From: Megascapheus bottae
Taxonomy: Eukaryota; Chordata; Mammalia; Rodentia; Geomyidae
Direction of reading: 5' to 3'
Length of the DNA: 64,000 bases
Assembly: GCA_024803745.1 (NCBI GenBank)
Contig: JANJXV010000024.1
Location: forward strand, 18,857,927-18,921,926
The position numbers and the translations under genes are program-made. Positions 45,693 to 58,060 of this stretch are shown in pieces; the stretch's first letter is position 1, and each line of letters starts with the position of its first letter. The notes below the pieces were generated by a model. The model did not search any database and was not told where the DNA came from. It saw only the letters and a program-made list of their open reading frames with translations.

Positions 45693-47974
45693 GTAAGCAG
45701 CTGTGTGGGCTCCCTGAGCTGACCTAGTGGGGGCTGGGTGAGCCACTGTGCACAGCACGAGAATGTAGACTCTTGAGGTCTTGTTCTACAGAAAGAGACA
45801 CTGAGAGCACCCCCAAGATTCTAGGAAGAGGATGACCCGGGGTTGGCAGGGAGAAACTTTGGGGTGATGTGACCAGGGTTGGCAAGGTTTCGTCACTGTG
45901 TTTTTTTTTTCCTTTGTTTGTTTGATTGATTTGTAACTCATGTTAATGTAGTAGGCATTTAAAAGAAAATCCTTGAGGTAAAACAGCAAACCTTGGAACC
46001 CTCCTGGAGTCCCTGGAGTCCCTGGCGAAAAGCTCCCTGGTGGGGCAGGCCTGGCAGGGACTGCAGGCCAGGGGCCAGTAGTGAGTGGGGTGCAAGGTGT
46101 CTTCTCAGCCAAAGCCTTTCCCCGGGGAGCTGCTACACTGTCAGTGCTGATGGCACTTTGGGGGTGTCAGGCAGGCACCCTCAAGGCAGGAAGGCTAGGC
46201 TTGGATGGAAGAACCTAGGTATCTCCCACCTGGCACTCTTAGGCCCCTCCCTCTTTTTCTGAACAGTGGCTGAAGATGTCTGTTGTGCCAGGCCCTGCCC
46301 TGCTACTGAGCCAAGGGAGATAAAGCTCTGGAGAGAAGTGCTCCAGGCCCAGGGCCTTACACACAGCTGGAGGCTCCATGGGAGGTATCTACACCCCACA
46401 CCCTGGCCTTCTCCAAGCCGATACTGCTCAGGATTCTATTGATGGGAAAAAAGCTTTTCACATCCAATCACTGACCTAAAAAAAATGACCACACCCACCA
46501 CTGCCTACTCTGATGACAAGCAAACAGGCCAACTGGGGTGGGGGTGCTACAGAAAGACCTATCAGAGGTCACAAGGGGGGGTGTCCCACATAGCCACCCC
46601 CTCCCCAGGTCCTCAGCACACCTCTCTCTTACACCCTTCCCTTTCTCCTATTTCAATGCCCTCCCCCCCCACCACCCAATGCTTCTTTCCCTTTTCCTCA
46701 CCAATGTCTTGAAGAAGAGTTCCCTGAGCATTTCAGTATCTGTAGGAAATCTTCAAGCCAAAGAATATTCTAAAATAAACCCATTTACTCAATTTCTAAC
46801 ATTTCAACCAGCAGCTGGAGGAGGTATGTGTTGTAAACATGTATGTGCTTCGCTAGAAAGCAGGCATTCTATGAGTTTTCCTAATAGCCATAAATAGCCA
46901 TGCAGAGCATTTGATGATCAGTAACAATAAAAAGATAGAAAGTAGACTCCTACCACACCATATAGGTACTTTCCTAATAACTATTAGAATTTCTAGAGTA
47001 CCAGAGCTCATCTGACCTCAGGCCCAAGTTATTCTGATACATTGCTCTTTTCCAAGCAGGGGGAATTCCACCAAAGATAGAAATGAAGTGACCGGAAAGG
47101 GGAGTGACATCCACTTGAATCTTCTCCAAGCACAGAGAGTAGCCCATCCAGCTACAGGTGCTTCAGGATCTGATTTCTAAACATCATTTGAAATGACACT
47201 CCAGGGTTGCTTGAAGTGCTAAGGCTTTAGGGCCAACTGCCGTGCCTAGAAACTCTGGTGCATTCAAGGATATTGCATGCCCTTATCTCTCTTTATCTAG
47301 GGTAATGAGGCACTGATTCTTGAGCCAATTCTCCTCCATTGACTCTTGATTCTAAAACCAGGATGTTGCGATAGGGTTATCCCATTGTCTGAATCATATC
47401 ACAACATAAACTTTGACAGAACAATGTGCAGTCGATAGTCACAACCAGTGCCATCTAACAAAATGAAAGGAATTATTTTAAGGCAGAATCTAAAGCCAGA
47501 AGGCACTCACATTTATCATTCAACTCCAAGAAATAATGCCCCAATGTTGATACTTGGTACTATTGTGAATCTTCAAATTTCCTCCTTTCTATATGGATTA
47601 GTAAAAGTAAATAAAGGGAAACACTGATTTAATCCCCACCAATCAAATCTGGAGTTATTTCTAAGGGAACAGAAATGATTCTAGGTTCATGAGACCTGTT
47701 CATAGACAACAGCTGCACATTCGTGCACCTTTATATTAATTTCTTCTTGGTTGACCCCATGATGGGCTGTACTTCTGAATAAGTATTGAAGATATCAAGG
47801 GACAGGGAGGTGAGGTGATGAACCCAGACATAGAGGTGGAAAATCTGTGATCTGAGCAGAAGCATGGGATATCAAGACACCGAAAGCATCCCCAGACTCG
47901 GAGACTCAGAGGACTGTATTGAGAATTCCAATGACAGGGTTTCACAGAAGAGCTCTACTGAGGGACAGAATTTA

Positions 47975-48173
47975 CTTTTTTTTTTCCAGTCCTGGTGCTT
48001 GAACTCAGGGCCTGAGCACTGCCCTTGGGCTTTCTCAAGGCTACTGCTCTACCATACCACTTGAACCATAGCATCACTTGCAACTTTTTCTGAGTATGTG
48101 GTACTGAAGAGTTGAACCCAGGTCTTCGTGCATGCTAGGCAAGCACTCTACCACTAGGCCACTCTCCCAGCCC
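47975..48173 (-). mobile_element. IDL-Geo SINE with 16-bp target duplication
   Basis: Complete element in reverse. TGAGGGACAGAATTTA is repeated exactly at 47,959-47,974 and 48,174-48,189. Confidence 0.92.
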
Positions 48174-48344
48174 TGAGGGACAGAATTTAAAAGGCTATGA
48201 ACAATATCAAGTATGACATTATTTCCTTTAAATGGAGGTCAAGAAGAAGCTCAATGAGATACATAATCAGATGCCAGAAACATAGCTACCTAGGAAGGGG
48301 GGTCTGTGTGCTGTCCTCCAAAGTCAATATTAAAAACATCAGGT

Positions 48345-48492
48345 AGAAGGTGGGTACTGGTGGCTTATGCCTTTAATCCTAGCTACTCAGGGGGCTAAGA
48401 GCTGAGCCAGCCTAGGCAGGAAAGTCCAAGAGATTCTTACCTCTTAAGCAGAGACATGGCTTAAGTGGTAGAGCACCAACTTTGAGTAAAAA
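48345..48492 (+). mobile_element. B1-Geo SINE, shortened
   Basis: GGCTTATGCCTTTAATCCTA to GGTAGAGCACCAACTTTGAG; part of the middle is deleted. Confidence 0.72.
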
Positions 48493-48504
48493 TGCTAAGG
48501 AACA

Positions 48505-48738
48505 AGTCAGGCTCAGTGGCTCACACCTGTAATCCTAGATATGCAGGAGGCTGAGATCTGCCAATCATGGTTCAAAGCTAGCCTGGGCACTAAAGTAATG
48601 TAAGACTCTTATCTCCAATTAACTACTAGAAAAACCAGAAGTGATGCTGTGGCTCAAGAGGTAGGGTGACAGCCTTGAGCTGAAGAGCTCAGGGACAGCA
48701 CCCAGGCCCAGAGTTCAAGCCCCAAGACCAATCGACAA
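48505..48738 (+). mobile_element. B1-Geo SINE
   Basis: GGCTCACACCTGTAATCCTA to CCCAGAGTTCAAGCCCCAAG, A/AAAC-rich tail. Confidence 0.87.
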
Positions 48739-49097
48739 ACAAACCTAAGGAACAGACGACTCAGGCCAGTATAAACAAACAAACAAACAAAGACAAACAA
48801 AAGTAGCAGGTAGATTATATTCAGGTGGAAGCCTGAGTTGTTTTGATTAAACCAGGGGTGCTTACAGCCAGGGAAGGTTATAACTAATTCTCATTCTAGC
48901 TAGGAGTCAAAGCACACTAACACTTAGCTGGAAATTAAGCTATTTAACTTTTTAAATGAATGAATAATGTATAGACCTGAGCAGCTCTGTACATGATACC
49001 CGTAGCGCTGAGGAACCCACCATTTTTGCCCAAATTCTGTTTCTACTCAGACAGACCAGGAGGGATAGAGAAAGGAAGGCCAGACGCGTGCACATAC

Positions 49098-49185
49098 CTT
49101 CTTTAGGAGAGAAGTTAAGGAACTGATCCACTTCGTGAGGCTCCAGCTTAATCTTGGGGATGATCGTCTGGCATGAGGAATCAAC
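49098..49185 (-). CDS. CREB3L2: CREB3L2 exon 4
   Basis: Codes residues 166-194 (VDSSCQTIIPKIKLEPHE...NFSPKE) plus the first base of codon 195. It carries a KLEPHEV motif that corresponds to KAEPLEV in CREB3L1, so this short exon is conserved between paralogues. The acceptor is ctccttcag and the donor is G|GTATGT; 88 bp, start phase 0, end phase 1. It lies about 1 kb from exon 3 with no large insertion in the intervening intron. Confidence 0.95.
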
Positions 49186-49411
49186 CTGAAGGAGGAATTT
49201 CAAACATGACTCTTAATAACAAATACCAACTTTGAAGACACAGAAGAGAGCTCTTTATCATTTACTTTTCTCTCAGACCAGATCTGACTTTGCAGTACAA
49301 CATGTGCTGCTTCTTTGACTGGGGCTTATTCTAGATTTTAATTTTCTTACTTCCAGGCTTGGCATTTCAGCGGATGGAGTCCTTAAAATATCATCAGAAA
49401 AAGCTCATGAC

Positions 49412-49655
49412 TGCCTGGCTCCACTGGCTCACACCTGTAAATCCTAGCTACTCAGGAGGCTGACATCTGAGGATGGAGGAGGTTCAAAGTCACTCAGGGC
49501 AGACAAATCCAAGAGACTCTTATCTCTAATGAACCAGCAGGAAGGCAGAAGAGACAGTACAGCTAAAGTGACAGAGTAACCACCCTGATTGGAAAAGGAG
49601 GAGCAAGATGTGAAGTACTGAATTCAAACCCCAGTTCCAGCACTAAATCAGTCGC
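49412..49655 (+). mobile_element. B1-Geo SINE
   Basis: GGCTCACACCTGTAAATCCT to ATTCAAACCCCAGTTCCAGC. Confidence 0.8.
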
Positions 49656-49694
49656 TTCACTTAAATAATACTTCTAGCCCCTTTGTCTTTACAT

Positions 49695-49868
49695 AATTTT
49701 TTTTAAATCATCCTACCTAAACCTCTCAAATAACTGGGATTTTTACAGGTGTGTGCTACCACTCAGCTTGTTGGTAGAGATTGGCTCTATGATAATATTT
49801 TTGCTCAGACTGGACTGCAATCCTTCTGCTTTCTGAGTAGCTGGGACTATAAGCATGAATCATCATGC
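49695..49868 (-). mobile_element. Old SINE, diverged
   Basis: 'taaataactgggatttttacaggtgtg'-like blocks and CTGAGTAGCTGGGACTATAA suggest an older B1-type SINE in reverse. Confidence 0.45.
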
Positions 49869-50228
49869 CAGGGCCTTCCTCAACCATTATCTTAAGTATT
49901 CCTCTCACTGGCTAGAAAAAGGAATATCACAAGGAAATTCTTTTATCATGAATATTCACCTGTATTTTTCATTATGTAGTATCAACCAAAGAAAAATGAA
50001 ATTAGCCTCGTTACTAATTTTCCTGGACCATGCCTTTATATTTTGTGGACAATACATGTAAGCCAGTGCCAATACTAGTCAACATATCCTTGATATATTT
50101 TCATTTACTACTTTAATTTTTAAAAACCCTTAGAACAAATGCCTTGAGAGTAAAAATCTGTAAAGATCTGTATCTTCTGACCCAGTCTGTTCATATGTGT
50201 GTGTGTAGGGGGAGAGAATAGAGCATAC

Positions 50229-50404
50229 CCCAGTATTGATTTCCAGATGGGGTTCTTCCTTCTGAAAAGGGGTAGAGATGGCTGTGATGGTCAGAGTGAC
50301 TGAGGGAACCAGGCCTGGGGGCTGCTCCTCTGTAATCGGTTCTGTCTTGATGGTAGCTGAAGGGAAGTCGGTGGACAGATACCATTTCTCACTTTCCACC
50401 TCCT
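50229..50404 (-). CDS. CREB3L2: CREB3L2 exon 3 (regulatory region)
   Basis: Completes codon 107 (Glu) and codes residues 108-165, beginning EVESEKWYLSTDFPS and ending in EINTG. It contains the KTEP sequence, a lysine context like the KxEP sites of CREB3-family regulatory regions. The acceptor is tcttccacag, the donor GGG|GTATGC, length 176 bp. Serine/threonine- and proline-rich and without predicted secondary-structure signature, it belongs to the flexible cytosolic segment between activation domain and bZIP. Confidence 0.95.
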
Positions 50405-50585
50405 CTGTGGAAGAAAAATAAAAGTATGTGCATGGGAACTTGTTCAGGTATTTGATATAACCAAAACCAATGACCACTGACCTGCCTCCTTGAACAAAGA
50501 TCCAAGGAAGGGTTGCCCAGAGGCAAAGGAAAATGAACCAGGGTAATATTCAGGAGGGAGGATAAACAGATGAAGAAATGAATGG

Positions 50586-50795
50586 TAATCAGGCACCACT
50601 GGCTCACCCCTGTAATCCTAGTTACTCAGGAGGCTGAGATCTGAGGATCATGGTTCAGACCCCAGCTCAGGGATGATTCAAATCTCTAGTTAACCAGCAA
50701 AAAGCTGGAAACAGAAGTGTGGCTCAATCAATAGCGGACTCATTTTGGGCACTGATGCCAAGTGAGAATCTGGAGTCCTGAGTTCAAGCCCCAGA
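50586..50795 (+). mobile_element. B1-Geo SINE
   Basis: GGCACCACTGGCTCACCCCT to GAGTTCAAGCCCCAGAAG; about 180 bp upstream of exon 3 in intron 2. Confidence 0.8.
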
Positions 50796-51584
50796 AGCAA
50801 AAATCTACTTGAATATGACTGCATGTGATATGGCTGAAGAAACCCTGGAAGGATCACACACAGGGGAAGAAACCTGGCTTCAAGGGCAGGGTAGAGAAGA
50901 GGCCCGGTAGGTGAGGAATAGAATGGTGGGAACTCTTTTGATCTGCAGTAAGTTATACATTTTGGGGTTTTCAATCCGAGTCATTGTATTATCTATCCAA
51001 AATAAATATGTATAAGAACAAAAAGAGGCAAAAGGATTGGCAAGCAAAGACTCAGGACAGAGCTATTTTTTTTTCTTTTCTTGGTTTTTGTTTGTTTGGT
51101 TTTGTCTTCTTCTGTCTTCCCATCCATGTCTTAAACCCACCCAGATTTCCCAAGACTTTCCTGGCTGTTTGGAGGACTTCAGAGTTTGTAACAGACAAAC
51201 TGAAATGGACTCATGAGGTTTTTTTGCTGAAAAACTCATCCAGGGAAAGGAAAGACTCTCTTCTTGCTATCAAAGCTTTTGTGATTCTCACTGAGCTGTG
51301 ATACAGAGAACTACCAGGCAGGGAGGTCCTCTGCCAATGAATACATGGTCCTCTAGAAACTTCCACAGTACCATGTTACTTCAGGGATAGAACTCCAGCC
51401 CCACCCTGGAAAGGCAGGCAGAGGACAGGAAAGGAAAACCAAGCGCGCTAGAGATGGGGAATAAGGAAAGATCACCCCATGGCCCCCTCCTTCACCTGAG
51501 ATCAGCTTTAATAAAATGAAGTGTTAACGAAGTTTCATTAAATGACATATAAAGCAGCTAAGGCATGTTATTACACTATTTTTT

Positions 51585-51771
51585 TGCATCAGTCCTAGGG
51601 CTTGAACTCAGGGCCTAAGCACTATCTTTGGTCATTTTCAAGATTAGAGCTCTATCGCTTGAGCCACAACACCACGTCTGGCTTTTTCTGTGTATGTGGT
51701 ACCGAGGAATCGAACCTGGGTCTTCGTGCATCCTAAGCAAACACCCTACCACTAGGCCAATCTCCCAGCCC
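51585..51771 (-). mobile_element. IDL-Geo SINE
   Basis: CCTAGGGCTTGAACTCAGGG, GTGGTACCGAGGAATCGAAC and CCACTAGGCCAATCTCCCAG: complete in reverse. Confidence 0.88.
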
Positions 51772-51884
51772 CATATTCTTATACTTTTATGGAAAACATT
51801 AAATATATCTTACCTGTCCAGAACCCTGGTTCCTCCAGAGGACAAAGCTGGTTATGAAATCCACTCAAGAATGGGACTCCTGTC

Positions 51885-52115
51885 TATGTGCTGGTGGCTC
51901 ATGCCTGTAATCCTAGCTACTCAGGAAAGCTGAGAGTTGAGGATTACGGTTTAAAACTAACCCAGGCAGGAAAGGCTATGAGACTCTTATCTCCAATTAA
52001 CTACCAGAAAGCCAGAAGTAGAGCTGTGGCTCAAGTAGTAGAATCCTAGGTTTGGGTATAAAAGCAAGAAAGAGATAGTGCCCTGGGCCTGAGGTCAAGT
52101 CCCAGATTCAGCACG
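51885..52115 (+). mobile_element. B1-Geo SINE with (CA)n tail
   Basis: GGCTCATGCCTGTAATCCTA to GAGGTCAAGTCCCAGATTCA, leading into (CA)n. Confidence 0.85.
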
Positions 52116-52117
52116 TA

Positions 52118-52123
52118 CACACA

Positions 52124-52182
<59 letters not shown>
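52118..52182 (+). repeat. (CA)n microsatellite
   Basis: About 30 CA units at the tail of the SINE at 51,885. Confidence 0.97.
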
Positions 52183-52831
52183 GATACATTTTTCCCTATA
52201 ATACAGGGAAGGGAGGAAATAGCTACTTGAAGCTTAAATTCACAAAGATTAAAACTGCCTAAATAAAAGCATTCACAACATGGGAATTTTCCTGTTAGAA
52301 TGAGATCTGTAAGCTGCTGAGTGTGTGGTGTGGGCAATGGGTTGGGCAATGTCCTGGCCCAGGAGGACCAAGGCGGGAACAAAGCGTCTTTTGATGGCTG
52401 CCAGAGGAAAAAGACGACACATGCTCAGTGCAGAATCCCACTGGCAGGATGGGCGTCCAGCTCAGCTTTGAGCAGTAGTTGAGACCATGGGTCAAAGGAC
52501 AACTACTGCCTCTCCCAGAGGCTGAGAAAAGCTTTGGATTGTGTGCACAAGCAGCAGAGAGGCAGACAGACACAGATTGTATGCTCTTGGCTCCAAAGGA
52601 AGATGTCAATGTCTCTGCTTCTTGAAAAAGATACATACAAGTTGTCCAAACTGAGCAACATCTATACCTGGCAAAGGCTGGAAGAAAGAGAATAAGATGA
52701 AATATGGCCACTGTGTAAAATGAAAGGAATAGTAAAGGAAGAGCCTTGAGAAAAGAATTCCAGTTACCAGGAAATCGTGAGATAAGGTCAGCTCCCCAAC
52801 ATAATAATCAAGGTGACTGTGATCCAACTTA

Positions 52832-52835
<4 letters not shown>

Positions 52836-52881
<46 letters not shown>
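52836..52881 (+). repeat. (CA)n microsatellite
   Basis: About 22 CA units in intron 2. Confidence 0.97.
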
Positions 52882-52884
<3 letters not shown>

Positions 52885-54157
52885 GAAGTAAATGTGAAAT
52901 GTAAATTAAACAATGAAATTGGTTCTTTCAATTTAGTGAAACCATTCTCAAAGCATAGGTATATTTATAAAAATAAGTCAGGATAGCCTATGTTCTTTAA
53001 AAAAAAAAAAACAAAAACAAGTAACCAACTGGATAGGGACTTGAACTCAGGAACAATTTATATTCTTGCTTGCTCAGTGGGTGCTCTACTACTAGACCCA
53101 ACCCATGCCTAGAGCCATGCTTTCAACCCAGCTTTTTTTTTCTGGTTATTGTGGAGAGGGAATCTCTGCTCATCCTACTTAACCACAATGGGGTCCTCTC
53201 CTCGGCTCACCCATGGCAGAGGACCAGTTTGTGGGTCAACGGTGACCACATCTTCCTTCTCCTCCTCTGTCCCTTTAAGATGACACAGACCAGATGCTCT
53301 TATCACCATCTCAAATTCAATGTGATAAAGATACAACTATTCATGTGTCTACTGTCTTCCATGACGCCTTTCAGCTGCCACTTCCTGCCAATACGTCAAC
53401 AGCAAGATCCCTCCAATCCCTGGGAGCAGAAACCTAAGCCACCTATGACTCACCCCTACCCTATACCCACACTGGACTGTGCTAATCCTGTTGCTGGTTT
53501 CTCTAATCAGTTCAAAACCCATGCTCTTTGTTGTCTCTGCAGCTTTTCCCTGCTCTGGCAAAGTCCATCACAAGCCTGTACCCTCTGCTTTGAATCTCTG
53601 AAACCCATTATTCCCATGTGGTCCTGAACAAGCAAACCCCAAATCCCTGCTCTCCTCCTGCCTGTCCCATTTACCAATGCCATGTGACTTTACACCATCA
53701 TGTCAGGCTCTACTATCCCAATTTAATTACAAAGAAAATGCCAAAATTGAGTTGTAATAATGATATCCTCCCTGGGGTAAGGTACAAGGTACAAGACTTA
53801 GGCATTCAAGCATATGTTTGTATACCTCAAAGCATAAAATATTCATAAACATTTTTCTGGGATATTTCTGTGGATCTCTTTTAATTTCTTCATTTTTTAT
53901 TCCTCTGAATTTTTTAATGCTTATCGGCAGAATGGAAAGGCCAGTCAGCATCTGGTCACCACAAGGCAAGATGGGAGACTATGGAGGCTGTCTTCTGGGG
54001 GTGGTGAAGGATGAGCCAATTTCTGAGATTTGGCTCCTGTCGTTGCCAAACCGCATAAAGTTCTTTAGCTCTGGGATTTGCACAAAAGCCCACTATCAAG
54101 GTCAGCCCAGAAATGGATGCCATCTATATAATCATAGACTGGTGTCTTTCCTTCACT

Positions 54158-54177
54158 CCCCCCCTTTTTTGGGGGGG
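54158..54177. repeat. C7-T6-G7 inverted repeat
   Basis: Seven C, six T, seven G: simple hairpin-forming sequence in intron 2. Confidence 0.9.
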
Positions 54178-54569
54178 CGCCACCAAATCTCACAATAACC
54201 TAAAGAAGTTATAAAGTCTTTCACCAAAAAAGTTAACAACCAGCGATAGCTCCAAATTTCATATATATCATTTTAGGGATCTATCTGAGGTTTGCAAAAA
54301 AATGATAGGCTATGAACCTCCACATTCACCCTGTAATTTATGATTGCTGTGGAGGGTTCAAGAAGAGAGTGGAACAGATTGGGGGGAAATAAGAGACAAG
54401 CAGGAAGGAAGAGAGGAGGAAAGAGAAGCATGGGAGAAAAAGGGAAAGGGGGTGAAGAGAGCAAATTCTAATATACTAAGCTTCTATTTATCTCTGTCTT
54501 ACCACTTATTTTGGGGCTTAGAGTCCATTTTAGAAGAATTTTTGTTGTTTTGTTTTGTTTTGTTTTTGT

Positions 54570-54795
54570 CAGTTGTGGAGCTTGAACTCTGAGCCTGGGT
54601 ACTGTTCTTGAGCTCTTCAGCTCAAGGCTAGTTCTCTACCACTTGAGCCACAGCGCTACTTCTGGTTTTTTGGTGGTTAATTGAAGATAAAAGTGCTAGG
54701 GACTCTTGTGCCCAGGCTGGCTTTGAACCATGATCCTCAGATCTCAGCCTCCTGAGTAGCTATGATTAAAGGTGTAAGCCACCAGCGTCTGGCAA
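54570..54795 (-). mobile_element. B1-Geo SINE
   Basis: TGTGGAGCTTGAACTCTGAG to GAGTAGCTATGATTAAAGGT with a TTTTG-rich tail at left. Confidence 0.85.
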
Positions 54796-55189
54796 AATTG
54801 TTTTTGACCTAAGTAAAATGAGACCAAAAACTCAAGTAACCTTTACTAGAGGCAAGGACTCTTAGTTTTGCCTAGGCCATTATCAAGAGATAAAGAACCT
54901 TAGATTTAATGCAAACAGCTATGCTCAAATGGTGTATATGTCTATGTTGCTTGAAGAACAGTCATACATCTTCACTGGATGTTTATTAGTTCTGAGAGGG
55001 TACTTGGCATTTGGGAAGAGTTGATTTTGTCTGCCTTTTAAGAAGAATGCCAGATGGAATCCAAATGAATAAAATAATTTATGTTCCCAAATATTTCCCA
55101 TTATCAAAAGTCACAAACACAACTGAAGCCAGGACCTAGAAGAAGCTTTGCTGGGCAAGCTGCTCCTTTTTCATTCATCTTTAACTGTT

Positions 55190-55390
55190 TTGCTAGTCCT
55201 GGTACTTGAACTCAGGGCCTCACTACTCTTCCTAAGTCTTTTTGCTTAAGTCAGGTGCTCTAACACTAGAGCTCTACCTCCAGTTCTTTTTGCTGCTTGT
55301 TTTAAGGGTTTTTCCAGATTTCTCTGCATGGACTGGCTTCAAACTTGGATCTTCCGATCTTAGCCCAGATGTGAAGCACTAGCAATTGCA
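55190..55390 (-). mobile_element. SINE, diverged B1-Geo type
   Basis: GCTAGTCCTGGTACTTGAAC, CTAGAGCTCTACCTCCAG and later head-like blocks; strongly eroded. Confidence 0.6.
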
Positions 55391-55717
55391 ATATCACACA
55401 TCTCAAATAGTCTCTTCCCTATTGATTATCTCCTACTTACAAAAAAAAAATGCCTTTGCTGGCCTAGGAAAGTAGCTTTTGTACAGAGAAAATATCAGGC
55501 CTTTCACAAAGATGGACTCTGGACCAGAAACCCTTTGTGAACTCTACCTAACATTGTCTGCCTCTTCACAGAAAATTACCCGGTCAGCCTGTTGGAGACA
55601 TGCAATCAAAAACAGGACAAGAGAAGCTTCCTGGAAAAGAGGCACTATTATTTCCGCTCACCCTAGTCACATGTACCCGTGACTCTGACTAGAATAAAAA
55701 TTAACAACTAGTGGCAA

Positions 55718-55918
55718 GCTGGGTGCCGGTGGCTCATGCCTATAATTCTAGCCACTCTGGAGACAGATCTTGAGGACAGTGGAAGAAAAATACATGACAT
55801 TCTTATCTCCAATGAAGCACAAAGCAGCTGCAATTATGAATTGTAGCTCAGTGGTGGAGTGCTTACCTTGAACAAAAAAGCTCAGGCCTGGAATTCACAC
55901 CTGGACTGGAACAAAATA
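55718..55918 (+). mobile_element. B1-Geo SINE, diverged
   Basis: GGTGGCTCATGCCTATAATT to AGCTCAGGCCTGGAATTCAC. Confidence 0.75.
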
Positions 55919-56519
55919 ACAATGACCAAAGCAAAACAAAAATTAAAAAGACAGCAACACCTAGTGGCAGAAAAGGAAGGAACCCTGAGCTTTTTGAGAT
56001 CTGTTCCTGTGCTGTCAGTTTACTAGAGCTCTTATTTCAGAAGACTCAACATCCTGGCCCTCTGCCCTCCATTTGCTTTCTTCTAGCTATCTCCTATGGG
56101 ACTAACTTTAGGCCATGCTCCAAGAACTGAGTGAAATTCTGCCCCATTCATCTAGCTTTTCCTGTAATCCTCAGTGGGTGTGCCCTTTCTCTCTCCTGGG
56201 AGTTTCTCCTTTAATTTCCTCTTGAGACACTGCTCATACTCTGTCTGTCAGGGTATCTGGATACAAAGTATTTTCACTGAACTTAGCTTCTACTGGCCAG
56301 ATCTAAGTTTCATTACTGTGTCTCACAAGTATGTAAGACAGTTCCCTCACACAGAAAGGCCTCAAAATATGTATGTGGAATTGAAGGGAAAAGTTAGTTC
56401 GATTAGCTAATTGACGTAGGCCATCTTCAACCTGTGAACTTGAGAACAGAGGCTGCTGAACAGATATTAGCTATCTGAACACAAAATGGGCATTAATATA
56501 TTATTACTGACATACTTCT

Positions 56520-56800
56520 GCTAACAGGGCCTTTGCACCTGCTGATTCTACTACCTAAAATCTTTCTACTATGATATAGGTGTGGTTCTTGCCCTTCTTT
56601 TCTTCTGGTCTCTGCTCATATCACCTTCAATAGAAGGTTTATCCTCACTGAAATTTCAACTCTCATTTCCTTAAAAACCCCCCATTGCTTTTCCATTTTG
56701 CTGCTTATGACCAACTGCCATCCATCAGGTTGGTACTCATTTGAAAATGAACCACCAAGCATATATAAGATACCTCCTTCTACCTAGCTCTGTGCCTGAT
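56520..56800 (+). mobile_element. LINE2-like remnant
   Basis: AACAGGGCCTTTGCACCTGC, then GGTCTCTGCTCATATCACC with a GAAGGTTTATCCTCACTG block follows the order of the L2 3' region as I recall it. Old and diverged. Confidence 0.5.
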
Positions 56801-57884
56801 TCTATATGTGACACCTATTATCAGCCAAGAGCTACCATCTTGACCCAATTCTGTCACTGTGTATCTGCACAGGTAGAGATGTGATGGGGAAAGCAAAGCA
56901 GGCATCCTCCATCACACCCTCAGCACAGGTTAGGAGTGCAGTCTTCCAGACCTTCTCCCCTTAACAGCCTGTTCCACGGGTAATGTGATGAAATAAATGT
57001 TAGTTGGACATATCAAGCACCGTGTCAGAAACAAAGTTTTACTTGCTCTCAGTCAACTCAACATATAAAAGAGAACCAATAACTGCATGGGTTCCCCCAA
57101 AATGCAAGTATACAAGTACAATCATAATCATCCCTTTACAAGTACCATGAAAGACTTATGGAAATACAACAAAAGGTAACAACTTCTAGGTGAGAGAGTC
57201 AGACATGGAGTGAGACTGTGTCTTGAGAAGTAGAAGGAAATCTGATAAAAATGGAGGTGAGTGGAGGCTGCAGAAGTGATAGGCACTCCGAGGAGAGACA
57301 GGAGTGTGAAAAAAGGGCTGTGGAGCGGAGAAGCCAATGCTTCTCCAGCAGCAACAGGACAGAGGCTGGGAATGATGATTGGATCGGCTCACAAAGGCCT
57401 AGGAAGCCATGGGGATGAGGTGATCCCCATAATAATCCCCATATAATAATAACAGGAAGTCATCTGAGATTCTGTAACAGGGAAATAATGTGAAGAGGTA
57501 AATATTTAACAATCTCCAGATAGCATCTGCTCATACTGGCTGTGTAAGTATCTTAACTACTATCTAGAAAGACATTCCCATTCATCAGTCCTCAGAAAGT
57601 AGTCGTTCCTGGATCATAGTTCATATCTGTACTCCAGAAGATTATAACTCCAAGTGGATTCACTAAAACTAACTGATATGTAAAGAACAAATTAACAACT
57701 ATAGAGCAAATGCTTAATAAGTTGAACAGCATGGCACCCACTACAGTTGTTACATTGAGAAATTCTTTCCAAAGCCTTCCTGAATACCTAAGGTCTTATT
57801 CTCTCACAGCTCTTGGATCTAAATAATAATAGTTGTAACAGTAGCTGAGAACAATACCATTTCGTCAGCCAGACCTTGGGTTCA

Positions 57885-58060
57885 TTTATTGAAATATATT
57901 ATCATACCAAATTTTCATAAGTGGAAGATGTAAAGGAATTGGTGTTACCCTAGTTTCATACACAATGAAGTTGTGGGGTAGGAAAGTTAAGTAATCGCCA
58001 GTAGATAGTGAGAGGTAAAGAATTTGGAACAAGGTGTGCCTGTTCAGCGCATAACTCCAA
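57885..58060 (+). mobile_element. MIR-like remnant
   Basis: A block TGAAGTTGTGGGGTAGGAAAG, then TTAAGTAATCGCCAG and AATTTGGAAC, in the order of the MIR consensus core (GAAACTGAGG...GTTAAGTAACTTGCC). Old and diverged. Confidence 0.45.

Larger units (their letters stand above)
45627..49097 (-). other. CREB3L2: CREB3L2 intron 4
   Basis: About 3.5 kb. It holds an IDL-Geo with a perfect target duplication and two B1-Geo SINEs between 47,958 and 48,740, and a 13-G run near exon 5. The stretch 45,700-47,950 is unique-looking, with no recognised element. Confidence 0.85.

Noticed and set aside
52295..52711. 138-codon open frame on the minus strand in intron 2
   Set aside because: No family resemblance, no good start context and no splice continuity with exon 2 or 3.
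53070..53627. 185-codon open frame on the plus strand in intron 2
   Set aside because: It begins inside a SINE-like scrap, has no recognisable domain, and is antisense within CREB3L2. It is most likely chance.
55955..55975. CTCF-like CACCTAGTGGCAG
   Set aside because: One base is missing from the core AGRKGGC spacing, so it does not fit the consensus.
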